Origin: Pseudomonas abieticivorans
Lineage (GTDB): Bacteria > Pseudomonadota > Gammaproteobacteria > Pseudomonadales > Pseudomonadaceae
NCBI RefSeq assembly: GCF_023509015.1
Contig: NZ_CP094975.1
Coordinates: 5,139,501-5,203,500 of the forward strand
Reading direction: 5' to 3'
Length of the DNA stretch: 64,000 nucleotides
Position numbers and translations under genes: made by a program. Below, piece after piece: positions 34,046 to 43,165 of this stretch (within the stretch, counting starts at the first letter, position 1; the number at the start of each line of letters is the position of its first letter). The notes beneath the pieces were generated by a model. It was not told the DNA's origin and ran no database searches. It worked only from the letters and a program-made list of their open reading frames with translations.

Positions 34046-34831
34046 GTGAAACAAGCCCCTCCTTATGTTCCAGGCCACCAGTTGCTGGCTGGCAAATCCG
34101 TGCTCATCACCGCCGCCGCCGGCGCAGGCATCGGTTACGCCGCCGCCAAGCGTTGCGCCGAAGAAGGCTGCCGCGCCCTGATGATTTCCGATGTTCACCC
34201 CCGACGCCTTGAACAGGCGGTCGAGCAGCTCAAGGCCGATACCGGATTGCAGGCGGTGTACGGCCAACTGTGCAACGTCACCGTGGAGGCCGAGGTGCAG
34301 GCATTGGTGGCGAGCGCCGAGCAGGCCCTTGGCGGCGTCGATGTGCTGATCAATAACGCAGGCCTGGGGGGTTCCAAGCGGGTGACCGAGATGAGCGACG
34401 AGGAATGGCTGCGGGTGATCGATGTGACGCTGACCGGCACCTTTCGCATGACCCGCGCGATGTTGCCGCACATGGAGCGTCGCGGTACGGGCGCCATCGT
34501 CAACAACGCCTCGGTGCTCGGTTGGCGGGCCCAAAAGGAACAGGCGCACTACGCCGCGGCCAAGGCCGGGGTGATGGCCCTGACCCGTTGCAGTGCGCTG
34601 GAGGCGGCCGAAAGCGGCGTGCGTATCAACGCCGTGGCGCCTTCGATTGCCCTGCACGATTTTCTCAAGAAAGCCTCCAGCGAAGCGCTGCTGGCACAAC
34701 TTGCCGACCGTGAAGCCTTTGGCCGCGCCGCCGAGGTGTGGGAGGTGGCCAACGTGATGATTTTCCTTGCCAGCGACTACGCCTCCTACCTGGTGGGCGA
34801 AGTGCTGTCGGCCAGTTCCCAACAAGCCTGA
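34046..34831 (+). CDS. ipdF: SDR-family HIP-CoA hydroxyl dehydrogenase, IpdF-like
   Basis: 261 aa with a GTG start (CAGAGGTATACACC upstream). VLITAAAGAGIGYAAAKRCAEEG is an unusual cofactor loop (TAAAGAGIG rather than TGxxxGIG) that IpdF also has; NNASVLGWRAQKEQAHYAAAKAGVMALTRCSALEAAESGVRINAVAPSIALHDFL and FLASDYASYLVGEV match remembered M. tuberculosis IpdF nearly word for word. IpdF acts on the ring hydroxyl of HIP-CoA-type intermediates. Strong identification; direction of the reaction in this organism is not shown by sequence. Confidence 0.91.
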   Translation: MKQAPPYVPGHQLLAGKSVLITAAAGAGIGYAAAKRCAEEGCRALMISDVHPRRLEQAVEQLKADTGLQAVYGQLCNVTVEAEVQALVASAEQALGGVDVLINNAGLGGSKRVTEMSDEEWLRVIDVTLTGTFRMTRAMLPHMERRGTGAIVNNASVLGWRAQKEQAHYAAAKAGVMALTRCSALEAAESGVRINAVAPSIALHDFLKKASSEALLAQLADREAFGRAAEVWEVANVMIFLASDYASYLVGEVLSASSQQA

Positions 34832-34840
34832 GGACAGACG

Positions 34841-35311
34841 ATGAGCACCCGATTCAATAGCGCCGAGCAGATGCTCGCGGCACAAGGCCTGGACCTGGGC
34901 GTGACCGACTGGTTGGTCATGACCCAGGAACGGATCAACCAATTTGCCGAAGCCACCGGCGACCGGCAGTGGATTCATGTCGACCCCGAACGCGCGGCCA
35001 GCGGCCCGTTTGGGGTGTGCATCGCCCACGGCTACCTGACCCTGGCCCTGGCCAATTTGTTCATGCCGCAACTGATGACCCTCGACAACCTGGCCATGGG
35101 GGTGAACTACGGCACCGACCGCGTGCGCTTTCCGGCAGCAGTGAAAGTCGGCGCGCGGGTACGTGGCCGCGGGCAGGTGGTCAGCGCCGCGCCGATGGGC
35201 ACGGCGGTCCAGCTGGTGGTGCGCATCAGCGTCGAAATCGAAGGCGCCGAACGCCCCGGTTGCGTGGTCGACACCATCAGCCGCTACACCTTCAACCCCC
35301 TTACCGAGTGA
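34841..35311 (+). CDS. Stand-alone MaoC-fold (R)-enoyl-CoA hydratase
   Basis: 156 aa hot-dog protein with the hydratase signature [18 protein letters not shown] (catalytic Asp and His) and [44 protein letters not shown] is the NodN/Rv0130-type tail. It should hydrate a 2-enoyl-CoA. It resembles the C-terminal half of the DUF35-MaoC fusion (23019-23966), including [11 protein letters not shown] versus NYGSDRLRFPA, so the two are probably related by duplication. It lies 9 nt after ipdF and 8 nt before a thiolase, giving a dehydrogenase-hydratase-thiolase trio for one beta-oxidation turn. Confidence 0.87.
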   Translation: MSTRFNSAEQMLAAQGLDLGVTDWLVMTQERINQFAEATGDRQWIHVDPERAASGPFGVCIAHGYLTLALANLFMPQLMTLDNLAMGVNYGTDRVRFPAAVKVGARVRGRGQVVSAAPMGTAVQLVVRISVEIEGAERPGCVVDTISRYTFNPLTE

Positions 35312-35319
35312 GCCTGTCC

Positions 35320-36528
35320 ATGCACAAGAATGACGTTGTGATTGTTGCCACCGCGCGTACCGCGCTGACCAAATCCTTTCGAGGCTCTTTCAACGACACC
35401 GAAGCGCCGGTGTTGGGGGGGCATGTGGTGCGGGCCGTGGTGGCGCGCGCCGGGATCGAGCCGGGCCTGGTGGAAGACGTGATCATGGGCGCGGCGGTGC
35501 AGCAGGGCACCCAGGGCTACAACATTGGCCGGCTGTGTGCCTACACCGGTGGTTTGCCGGACAGCGTGCCGGGCATGGCCCTGGACCGCATGTGTGCCTC
35601 GGGCCTGATCAGTATCGGCGTGGCGGCCAAGAACATCCTGGCCGGTGAGATGAACATCGCGATCGCCGGCGGCGTCGAGTCGCTGTCGTTGACCCAGAAC
35701 AAGTACAAGAACACCTACCGCAACCAATCCCAGGCGGTGCTGGCGTGCATGCCCAGCGCTTATATCCCGATGATCGAAACCGCCGAGATTGTCTCGCAGC
35801 GCTATGGCATCAGCCGTGCCGCCCAGGACGATTACGCCCTGCAAAGCCAGCAGCGTACGGCGGCCGCCCAGCGTGACGGTTTGTTCGATGAAGAAATCGT
35901 GCCGTTGCAGGCGAGCAAACTGCGCTTTGACAAGGACGGCCAGCCCGATGGCCATGAGCAAGTGCTGGCCGACCGTGACGAATGCAACCGGCCATCCACC
36001 CAGCGCGAAGACCTGGCGGCCCTGAAGCCGGTGTGGAAGGACGGCCAGTGGGTGGCGCAGGGCCAGTTCGTCACCGCCGGCAACGCCTCGCAGTTTTCCG
36101 ATGGTGCCTCGGCCAGCTTGCTGATGAGCCGCGCCCAGGCAGCGCAGCTCGGCCTGCAGCCATTGGGGACTTATCGCGGCATCGCGCTGGCCGGTTGTGC
36201 GCCTGAAGAAATGGGCATCGGCCCGGTGCTGGCAGTGCCCAAACTACTCAAGCGCTTTGGCCTGAGCGTGGCGGACATCGGTTTGTGGGAAATCAACGAG
36301 GCCTTTGCCAGCCAGGTGCTGCATTGCCGCGACGCCCTGGGCATCGCGCCCGAGCGTCTTAACGTCAACGGCGGGGCGATTTCCATCGGTCATCCGTTCG
36401 GCATGTCGGGGGCGCGCATGGTCGGTCACGCGCTGCTGGAAGGGCGTCGCCGCGGCGTGCGCTACGTGGTCGTGGCCATGTGCATTGGTGGCGGCATGGG
36501 GGCGGCGGGCCTGTTCGAGCTTGGCTGA
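35320..36528 (+). CDS. Acetyl-CoA acyltransferase (thiolase)
   Basis: 402 aa, complete thiolase: nucleophile Cys92 in [23 protein letters not shown] in the substrate loop, [28 protein letters not shown] and [13 protein letters not shown]. It is closer to ordinary FadA/PhaA thiolases than to FadA6. It is therefore probably the second thiolase needed to process the open-chain dioic acyl-CoA left after ring opening. ATG 35320 is used because it gives the family start [16 protein letters not shown]; a GTG 12 nt upstream overlaps the preceding stop and is possible. No strong ribosome site is seen. Confidence 0.88.
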   Translation: MHKNDVVIVATARTALTKSFRGSFNDTEAPVLGGHVVRAVVARAGIEPGLVEDVIMGAAVQQGTQGYNIGRLCAYTGGLPDSVPGMALDRMCASGLISIGVAAKNILAGEMNIAIAGGVESLSLTQNKYKNTYRNQSQAVLACMPSAYIPMIETAEIVSQRYGISRAAQDDYALQSQQRTAAAQRDGLFDEEIVPLQASKLRFDKDGQPDGHEQVLADRDECNRPSTQREDLAALKPVWKDGQWVAQGQFVTAGNASQFSDGASASLLMSRAQAAQLGLQPLGTYRGIALAGCAPEEMGIGPVLAVPKLLKRFGLSVADIGLWEINEAFASQVLHCRDALGIAPERLNVNGGAISIGHPFGMSGARMVGHALLEGRRRGVRYVVVAMCIGGGMGAAGLFELG

Positions 36529-36558
36529 CCACCGATTGCGCTGTTGGGTCCCGGGGTA

Positions 36559-36574
36559 GGCCGTTTGGACGATG
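36559..36574 (+). promoter_or_regulatory. Island operator, copy 6, flanked by an inverted repeat
   Basis: GGCCGTTTGGACGATG, 125 nt before the YCF48-like gene, with a -10-like CTATCT starting 22 nt later. It is framed by GTCCCGGGG (36548-36556) and CCCCGGGGAC (36575-36584), which are complementary apart from one bulged G, placing the element in the loop of a possible hairpin. It is the least conserved copy in the left half. Confidence 0.65.
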
Positions 36575-36699
36575 CCCCGGGGACCTTGCAGACGGACTAT
36601 CTACTCATCGAGTGCTGCAGTGATTCACTACGACAAGAATAAGAGGGTGAGCCGTATGGAGAGTGTCGAGCGCCTGGACCGTGCTGCAAGGAGTCGCCC

Positions 36700-37698
36700 A
36701 TGCGCCGGCTGATTGCCTACCTGGTGTGCATCGCGGTTGCTGCCGTGGTGGCGCTGGCTTTTGCCCCGCGTGAGGCACTGAACATTGCCGACACGGCGTT
36801 GAACACCGACCGCCTGCAAATCAACGGCCTGCTTAACCTGGGCAAGCGCCAGGTGGCGGTGGGCGAGCGCGGGACGATTTTGCTCAGCGACGACCAGGGG
36901 CTTACTTGGCAACCTGCCACGGTCGAGCCCCAACGCCATCTTTCCCTCAATGCCCTGGCCGCGCTGGATGCCGGGCAATTGGTTGCCGTCGGCCAGGATG
37001 GCTGGATCTTGCACTCCAGGGACAACGGCAACAGTTGGCAAGAGATGCACTATGAGGCCGATGTCGGTGAGCCGTTGTTGGGCGCCTGGGCGGCAGGCAG
37101 CGAGCAGGTCTTTGCGTTCGGCAGTTACGGCAAGTTCTACCGCTCCGATGACGCCGGGCAAAGCTGGCGCGTGCAGGCCCTTGAAGTGGACCGGGCGCAC
37201 CTCAACGCCATGGACGGCGGCCGCGATGGCCGGCGCATGTTGGTCGGCGAGCAGGGCCTGGTGCTGCGCAGCGCGGACAACGGCGAACACTGGCAGCAAC
37301 TGCCGACTTTCTACAACGGCTCGCTGTTTGGCGTAGTACGCCTCAGTGCCCAGCGTTGGGTGGCCTACGGCATGCGCGGCCATGTGTTTGTCAGCGATGA
37401 CTTTGGCGAGCAGTGGCACGCCATCGACGTGGGCAATACCCAGCCGCTTTACGGCCATGTGCTGCTGCCGGACAACGCCGGGGTGCTGATGGTCGGCGCC
37501 GGTAGCTCGCTGGTGCGCCTGGATGGCCAGGGGCGGTTGGTCGGCAGCAGTCGCCAGGCCGGTTTGGGCACGTTGACCAGTGCCATTGTGATGAGCAGCG
37601 GTCAGGTATTGCTGGCCGGTGAACGAGGGGTCTACCAGGGCAGCGGTGACCGCGTTGCCGCGTTGGGCAAAGGGGAATTGCTTCATGAAAAACGCTAA
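36700..37698 (+). CDS. YCF48/BNR-repeat beta-propeller protein, membrane-anchored
   Basis: 332 aa. The N-terminus MRRLIAYLVCIAVAAVVALAF is a signal peptide or anchor. At least five repeats of the form LxSxDxGxTW follow (LLSDDQGLTWQ, LHSRDNGNSWQ, YRSDDAGQSWR, LRSADNGEHWQ, FVSDDFGEQWH), spaced about 45 residues: a BNR/YCF48-type propeller. Such proteins accompany MMPL/RND transporters, DUF1302 and DUF1329 in hydrophobic-substrate clusters; a periplasmic assembly or cargo role is inferred. It overlaps the RND gene by 14 nt. The start MRRL has AAGGAGTCGCCC upstream. Confidence 0.86.
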   Translation: MRRLIAYLVCIAVAAVVALAFAPREALNIADTALNTDRLQINGLLNLGKRQVAVGERGTILLSDDQGLTWQPATVEPQRHLSLNALAALDAGQLVAVGQDGWILHSRDNGNSWQEMHYEADVGEPLLGAWAAGSEQVFAFGSYGKFYRSDDAGQSWRVQALEVDRAHLNAMDGGRDGRRMLVGEQGLVLRSADNGEHWQQLPTFYNGSLFGVVRLSAQRWVAYGMRGHVFVSDDFGEQWHAIDVGNTQPLYGHVLLPDNAGVLMVGAGSSLVRLDGQGRLVGSSRQAGLGTLTSAIVMSSGQVLLAGERGVYQGSGDRVAALGKGELLHEKR

Positions 37699-40085
37699 TT
37701 GCGGGGTTAAGCGCCTGGTCGAGCGTTGTGCCGACCTGTTGCTGGCACGGCGTAGGCTGCTATTGACGGTGTTCCTGTTGCTGACCCTGGGGTTGGGGTA
37801 CAGCGCCACCCGGACCCAACTCGACCCAGGTTTCAATAAACAAATCCCGGTGCGGCATGAATACATGCTCAACTTTCTCAACTTCAGTCAGTATTTCACC
37901 GGGGCCAACCGCTTTCTGGTCAGCGTGAAATGGAAGGGCGAGGGCGATATCTACAACCCGCAGTTTCTCGATACGTTGCGCAAAGTCACCGACGATGTGT
38001 TCTTTATCAACGGGGTCAACCGCGCCAGCGTCACCTCGTTGTTCACCGCCAACGTGCGCTACATCGAGATCACCGAAGACGGCTTCTTTGGCGATGTGGT
38101 GGTACCGCCGCGCTTCACCGCCACCGTCGAGGACCTCGCCCAGGTGCGCAGCAATGCCGCGCGCGCCGGGCAAGTCGGGCGCCTGGTGGCCAACGACCTG
38201 AAGTCGGCGATGGTGCGCGCCGACCTGCAGGACGTCGATCCGCAAACCGGCAAATCAGTCAGTTATGTTGAAGTGGCGCAACGCCTGGAAGCCATCCGTG
38301 CCAAGTACAGCAGCGAGCAGATCGACATCAACATCGTCGGGTTCGCCAAGCTGGTCGGCGATGTGGTCGATGGGCTGATGACCGTGATCGGCTTTTTTGT
38401 CGTCGCCTTCCTGATCACCGGCCTGTTGCTGTGGCTGTACTCGCGCTCGCTGCGCCTGACCGTGGTGGCCCTGCTGGTGGCGCTGTTGCCGGTGGTCTGG
38501 TTGTTGGGCCTGCTACCGTTGATAGGCCTGGGCATCGACCCGATGTCGATTCTGGTGCCCTTCCTGATCTTCTCCATCGGCGTTTCCCACGCCGTGCAAA
38601 TGACCAACGCCTGGAAACAGGAAGTGTTGGCCGGCAAGGATTCGGTGCAGGCGGCACACGCGGCCTTCTGCAAAATCTTTATTCCAGGTTCCCTGGCGCT
38701 GTTGATGAACGCCTTGGGCTTTGCCGTGATCATGCTGATCGACATCCCGATCGTGCATGAGCTGGGGGTGACGGCTTGCATTGGCGTGATGCTGATGATC
38801 ATCACCAACAAACTGATGTTGCCGATCATCATTTCCCACCTGCGCCTGGAGCGTGGCGTGTTGAACAAGGCGCGCGTTCAGCAGCAGGGCAAGCACCCCT
38901 TGTGGTGGCGGCTGTCGGCCCTGGCCGAGCCACGCCCGGCGTTGGTGGTGATGGTGGTCAGCCTGATGTTGTTGAGCGCCGCGGTGTTCAAGGCGCGCCA
39001 ATTGGAAGTCGGTGACATCGGTGCCGGCGCCCCGGAGCTGCGCAGCGATTCGCGTTACAACCAGGACAACGCCCAGATCGTCGGCAGTTATGCCATCGGC
39101 CTTGATGTGCTGGCGGTGTTCGCGCAGGCCCAGGGCGTGGAAGAGGCGTGCCTGTCACCGGCGGTGATGCGTGCCGTGGAGGCTTTTGACTTTCGCATGC
39201 GCAGCGTGAGCGGCGTGCAGTCGGTGCAGAGCGTGGCCGGCTTTGGCAAAACGGTGATTGCCGGCAACAACGAAGGTAACCCGCGCTGGGCGGCCATCCC
39301 AGGCTCGGCCCGGGGCTTGAGCCAGGGCTCGCGCGCCTATGTGCCGGAGGACGGGCTGGTCACCGATGGCTGCCAGCAGATGCAGATTCTGGTGTTCCTC
39401 ACCGATCACGATGGCGCAACCGTTGCCCATGTGGTCAAGGAGGCCCAGCGCATCATCGCGCAGGTCCAGGTGCCGGAAATCCAGTTCCTGCTGGGCGGTG
39501 GCAACGTGGGGGTCATGGCCGCGTCCAACGATGCGGTCAAGCGCGCCGAGGTGTTGATGCTGGTGGCCTTGTTTGGTTCGGTGCTTGTTGTTCTGTTGGC
39601 TGACCTTCGGCTCGCTGCGAGCGGTGTTGTGCATACTGGTGCCGCTGGCCATCGTGGCGGTGTTGTGCAATGCGCTGATGGCCATGCTCGGCATCGGCCT
39701 GAAGGTGGCGACGCTGCCGGTGATGGCCCTGGGGGTCGGCGTGGGGGTGGACTACGGCATCTATCTGTACGAGCGCATCCAGCACGAAATGGCCGAGGGC
39801 GCCGACCTGCGCCATGCCTTCTACCAAGCCATGTGCCAACGGGGCACGGCGGCGGTGTTCACCGCCCTGACCATGTCGATCGGGGTGTGTACCTGGGCCT
39901 TCGCCCCGCTGAAGTTTCAAGCGGACATGGGGGTGTTGCTATCGTTCATGTTTCTGGTCAATGTACTGGGGGCGATTTTTCTGCTCCCGGCCTTGGCCGC
40001 CTGGTTCAACCTGGGCAAACCCCTGGTGGCGGTCAAGCCTGACCGCGCGCCGCCAGGTGCTGTGGCAAAGGTGTTGCAACCATAA
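37685..40085 (+). pseudogene. RND/MMPL-family transporter, interrupted by a +1 frameshift
   Basis: The gene begins MKNANCGVKRLVERCADLLLARRR with one TM helix, a periplasmic domain, and a first helix bundle (GLMTVIGFFVVAFLITGLLLW, DPMSILVPFLIFSIGVSHAVQMTNAW). Around 39585-39600, residue ~635, the frame changes: reading after GSVLVV becomes nonsense-like, while the next frame gives FCWLTFGSLRAVLCILVPLAIV and the remaining four helices (VGVGVDYGIYLYERIQ, AAVFTALTMSIGV) to a stop at 40085. Removing one base in CTTGTTGTTCTG restores a single frame of exactly 800 codons. So a one-base insertion, or a sequence error, splits the C-terminal bundle. The family is certain; the role is likely substrate transport or lipid handling for the island. 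Confidence 0.85.
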
Positions 40086-40133
40086 CAATAATAACGGGCG
40101 CAGCCTGGGCTGTGTCCCGCAAGGAGACGAGTG

Positions 40134-41384
40134 ATGGAAACTTCCAGCTTGAGTGTTCAGGCCTTGGCGGACATGGGCTTGGAGCTGGCTGAATACGACC
40201 GGCTCATTGGCGAGTTCTACGACGGTGCGCTCGACCCCAAGCTGATGGCCAAGACCCTGCGCCATGTGCGTAGCCTGTTCCAGGCCAACTACGTCACCTT
40301 GATCTTGCGGGTGCCCGAGCAGCCGGACCTGGGCCTGATGATTGTGGTGGGCGACATCGAAGGCGAGGGCGAGGTGAGCTACTGGGCCTACCCACAAGCC
40401 GTCACCCCGTTCAATAACCCACCCATGGACAAGGTGTTCACGGTCGACGATGTGATGACCGAGGCCGAGTGGACAAATTCGGTCTACTTCAAGACCTACG
40501 GCACCGTCCATGACACCTACCACATCATGGGCGCCAATATTTCCACGGCCGATGGCGGCAAGCTGCGTTTTCGCATCACCCGGCCCAAAGCCGCGCCGAA
40601 ATTCACTGCCTCCGAGCGCACGCTGTGCGAATCGTTGCTGCCACATTTGCGCCGCGCCATGCATGTGCACAACCTGCTCGACCGCAGCGAATCGATCAGC
40701 GAACTGTACGCCCAAGCCATCAGCCGCTTGTCGGTGGCGACCATCGTGCTGGACCAGCATGGCAGTGTATTGCGCCTGAACCCGGTGGCCAGTGACCTGC
40801 TGGAGCGGGCCGATGGCTTGAAACTGGTCGGCGGGCGCCTGGAGGCCACCTATCCCAGCGACAACCGTGAACTGCAGCGCCTGGTGCGCAACGCCTTTGC
40901 CCGTGACACCCAAAGCGAACAACTGAGCACTGGCGCTGAAGCGATGTCGGTGGCCAGGCCCTCGGGGCAAGTCAACCTTGGTGTGGTGGTCGAGGCCATT
41001 CCTACCCAGGACTGGGCCGAAGGCAAGAGCAAGCCGGCGGTCGTGGTGTACATCCGTGATGCCGTTGGCCGCTCGCTGGCCAGCGAAACCGTGACCAAGC
41101 AGCTGTTCAACCTGACCCGGGCCGAAACCGCGTTGGCGATGGAACTGGCCAACGGCCTGTCGCTGGAAGAGGCCGCCGAAGCATTGAACGTACGCCGCAA
41201 CACGGCCCGAGCGCACTTGCGCTCGATCTTCTCCAAGACCGGTGTGCGTCGGCAAACCGAGTTGGTGCGCATCATCCTCAACAGTGTGGTCGCCCTGGGA
41301 AAGCCAAAGTTGGCCATGCTGGCCAACGATGAGCTGGTGAAGCCGTCGCTGAAGTTGGCCCAGCCGGTGCGGCACAGCGCCTGA
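40134..41384 (+). CDS. LuxR-family transcriptional regulator, probable island activator
   Basis: 416 aa. Residues about 327-381 are the LuxR/GerE helix-turn-helix: LTRAETALAMELANGLSLEEAAEALNVRRNTARAHLRSIFSKTGVRRQTELVRII. The N-terminal region (1-180) has no standard autoinducer domain I recognise; 200-300 (LSVATIVLDQHGSVLRLNPVASDLLE) looks like a PAS-type sensor, which could bind the inducer. Domain layout is like TeiR, the LuxR-type activator of steroid genes in Comamonas testosteroni. It is co-transcribed with the YCF48 and RND genes behind operator copy 6, so it may autoregulate. ATG 40134 is chosen over GTG 40131 for its AAGGAG spacing (7 nt). Confidence 0.88.
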   Translation: METSSLSVQALADMGLELAEYDRLIGEFYDGALDPKLMAKTLRHVRSLFQANYVTLILRVPEQPDLGLMIVVGDIEGEGEVSYWAYPQAVTPFNNPPMDKVFTVDDVMTEAEWTNSVYFKTYGTVHDTYHIMGANISTADGGKLRFRITRPKAAPKFTASERTLCESLLPHLRRAMHVHNLLDRSESISELYAQAISRLSVATIVLDQHGSVLRLNPVASDLLERADGLKLVGGRLEATYPSDNRELQRLVRNAFARDTQSEQLSTGAEAMSVARPSGQVNLGVVVEAIPTQDWAEGKSKPAVVVYIRDAVGRSLASETVTKQLFNLTRAETALAMELANGLSLEEAAEALNVRRNTARAHLRSIFSKTGVRRQTELVRIILNSVVALGKPKLAMLANDELVKPSLKLAQPVRHSA

Positions 41385-41407
41385 ACGATGTGACCGCTTG
41401 CCCCCAA

Positions 41408-41440
41408 CGCCCCGGTGCTGCTTGCAGGCCGGGGCGTTTT
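41408..41440 (+). terminator. Intrinsic terminator after the luxR gene
   Basis: Perfect 8-bp stem CGCCCCGG (41408-41415) / CCGGGGCG (41429-41436) followed by TTTT. It ends 2 nt before island operator copy 7, so the T-run almost abuts the activator site. Confidence 0.82.
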
Positions 41441-41441
41441 A

Positions 41442-41457
41442 GTCCGTGCGGACGATG
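41442..41457 (+). promoter_or_regulatory. Island operator, copy 7 (most symmetric)
   Basis: GTCCGTGCGGACGATG. The first 12 bases form a perfect inverted repeat GTCCG-TG-CGGAC. It is 60 nt before the hsdA start, and an ATACTT -10-like hexamer starts 22 nt after it. Confidence 0.8.
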
Positions 41458-41517
41458 TCGGCGGCCATGCGGGCCACCAATACTTGCCAGCACGTTAACC
41501 GAACAAGGAAAAACACT

Positions 41518-42282
41518 ATGCCAACTACAGCGGTCAGCGGTTCTGCATCCGGTATCGGTGCGGCAGTCTGCCAGGCGCTTCGCGCAGCCGGGCACCGCAT
41601 CATTGGGATCGACCGTGAACATGCCGAGGTGATCGCCGACCTGTCGAGCGCCGCCGGGCGTCAAGCCGCCATCAGCGCGGTACTCGAGCAGAGCGCAGGG
41701 GTGCTGGACGGCCTGGTGTGCTGTGCAGGCGTGGGCTCCAGCGCGCTGTCCAATACCATCGTCGCGGTCAATTACTTCGGCGTTACCGAGTTGCTCGACG
41801 GCCTCGTCGGTGCCTTGGCCAAGGGGCACGAACCGGCTGCGGTGGTGATCGGCTCGGTTGCTGCGACCCACGGCAATCCCGAGCTGCAACCGATGGTCGC
41901 GGCCATGCTGGCGGGTAACGAAGCGCTGACCCTGGAGCACGCCAATGCCCTGGAGAAATCCAGCGTGGCCTATGCCAGTTCTAAATATGCAGTGACCTGT
42001 AACGTGCGCAGCAGGGCAGTGCCCTGGGCCAAACAGGGCATTCGCCTGAACGTGGTGGCGCCGGGGGCGGTCGAGACGCCGTTGCACCAGGCCTCGCTGA
42101 ACGACCCTCGCTTCGCCAAGGCCGTGCGTGAGTTCGTCGCGCCGCTGGGGCGCGCCGGCCACCCGGAGGAGATCGCTCAGGTGGTGGCGTTCTTGCTGTC
42201 ATCCCAGGCCAGCTTCATCCACGCCAGCGTGATGTTTGTCGATGGTGGCATGGATGCGATGGTTCGCCCGGCGCGTTTCTAA
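41518..42282 (+). CDS. hsdA: 3-alpha-hydroxysteroid dehydrogenase/carbonyl reductase, HsdA-like
   Basis: 254 aa SDR. The unusual short cofactor start AVSGSASGIGAAVCQAL, GHRIIGIDREHAEVIADLSSAAGR, LDGLVCCAGVG, VAVNYFGVTELLDGL, and APGAVETPLHQASLNDPRFA...VPPMGR-like VAPLGRAGHPEEIAQVVAFLLS ending DGGMDAMVRP agree closely with my memory of C. testosteroni 3-alpha-HSD (HsdA). Catalytic Tyr152 and Lys156 are in YASSK. The enzyme interconverts 3-alpha-hydroxy- and 3-ketosteroids with NAD. This is the best clue to the substrate: a 3-alpha-hydroxysteroid such as a bile acid or androsterone. ATG follows ACAAGGAAAAACACT. Confidence 0.9.
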   Translation: MPTTAVSGSASGIGAAVCQALRAAGHRIIGIDREHAEVIADLSSAAGRQAAISAVLEQSAGVLDGLVCCAGVGSSALSNTIVAVNYFGVTELLDGLVGALAKGHEPAAVVIGSVAATHGNPELQPMVAAMLAGNEALTLEHANALEKSSVAYASSKYAVTCNVRSRAVPWAKQGIRLNVVAPGAVETPLHQASLNDPRFAKAVREFVAPLGRAGHPEEIAQVVAFLLSSQASFIHASVMFVDGGMDAMVRPARF

Positions 42283-42306
42283 CGCTTGCGCCGAGGAGGC
42301 GGAACG

Positions 42307-43155
42307 ATGACCCAAGTGGCATTTATCACCGGTGCCAGCCGTGGTATCGGCCGGGAGACCGCCCTGGCCTTCGCCCGGGCCGGATTTGATGTGGCGATCA
42401 GCGCGCGAACAGTGCAGGAGGGCGAGCCGTCGGCACATCGCTTGTGCGATGCCCAGGGCGTGCCCTTGGCGGGCAGCCTGGACAGTACCGCCGCTCAGAT
42501 CCGCGCCTTGGGACGCGAGGCGCTGGTGGTGCCGATGGACCTGCTCGACAGTGCCTCGGTGGTGGCCGCAGGTCAGGCGGTGTTGGCGGCGTTCGGGCGC
42601 ATCGATGTGTTGGTCAACAACGCCATCTACCAGGGCAACGACCTGAACGCATCGTTCATGGCGCTTCAGCCCCAGACCCTGGAACGCGTGTTCAAGGGCT
42701 ATGTGCTGGCGCCGATGTTGCTCACCCAAAGGGTGCTGGCCGCCATGCTCGAGCAGGGCTCGGGGGTGGTGATTAATGTCACCTCCGGCGCCGGCGAGGG
42801 CGACCCGCCAGTGGCGGCCGTCGATGGCGGCTGGGGTTATGCCTATGGGGCGGGCAAGGCGGCGGTGTCCAGGGTGTCCGGGGTGCTTGCCGCCGAGCTG
42901 GGCGGGCAGGGCATCCGCGCCTTCACCCTCAACCCCGGGGTGGTCAGCACCGACGCGCTGAAAGCCACGATCGGCGAGCGCGGCGTGTTGGCCTTGCGCA
43001 ACGGCATCGCCCCGCCGCAGGTGCCTGCCCAGGTGATGGTGTGGCTGGCCACCGCCGAGCAAGCGCCACGCTTTCAGCGGCGCACGATTGCCGCGCAGGC
43101 GTTTGCTTTGGAGCACGCGATCGTTGCCGACTGGCGCACTGAAGTCATTGTGTAG
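42307..43155 (+). CDS. SDR-family oxidoreductase
   Basis: 282 aa. TGASRGIGRETALAFARAGFDVAISARTVQEGE (Arg after beta2 favours NADP), VLVNNAIYQGND, the catalytic serine in NVTSGAGEG, and WGYAYGAGKAAVSRVSGVLAAELGG with the Tyr/Lys pair. An insertion after beta2 (SAHRLCDAQGVPLAGSLDST) is uncommon in classical SDRs and is seen in the larger HSDL2-like or peroxisomal-type group. Downstream of hsdA in the same two-gene unit, so it probably acts on the same steroid, at another hydroxyl or keto group. GAGGAGGCGGAACG precedes the ATG. Confidence 0.85.
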   Translation: MTQVAFITGASRGIGRETALAFARAGFDVAISARTVQEGEPSAHRLCDAQGVPLAGSLDSTAAQIRALGREALVVPMDLLDSASVVAAGQAVLAAFGRIDVLVNNAIYQGNDLNASFMALQPQTLERVFKGYVLAPMLLTQRVLAAMLEQGSGVVINVTSGAGEGDPPVAAVDGGWGYAYGAGKAAVSRVSGVLAAELGGQGIRAFTLNPGVVSTDALKATIGERGVLALRNGIAPPQVPAQVMVWLATAEQAPRFQRRTIAAQAFALEHAIVADWRTEVIV

Positions 43156-43165
43156 GGCTTATATA

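Noticed and set aside
37619..40042. 807-aa frame as the complete RND transporter
   Set aside because: After about 39590 its residues lose all membrane character, while the next frame carries the missing helices; the 807-aa frame is an artefact of the frameshift. The true start is ATG 37685.
40134..41384. Quorum-sensing (acyl-homoserine-lactone) LuxR regulator
   Set aside because: Only the C-terminal HTH is shared. The N-terminal autoinducer-binding motifs are not visible and no LuxI-type synthase is nearby.
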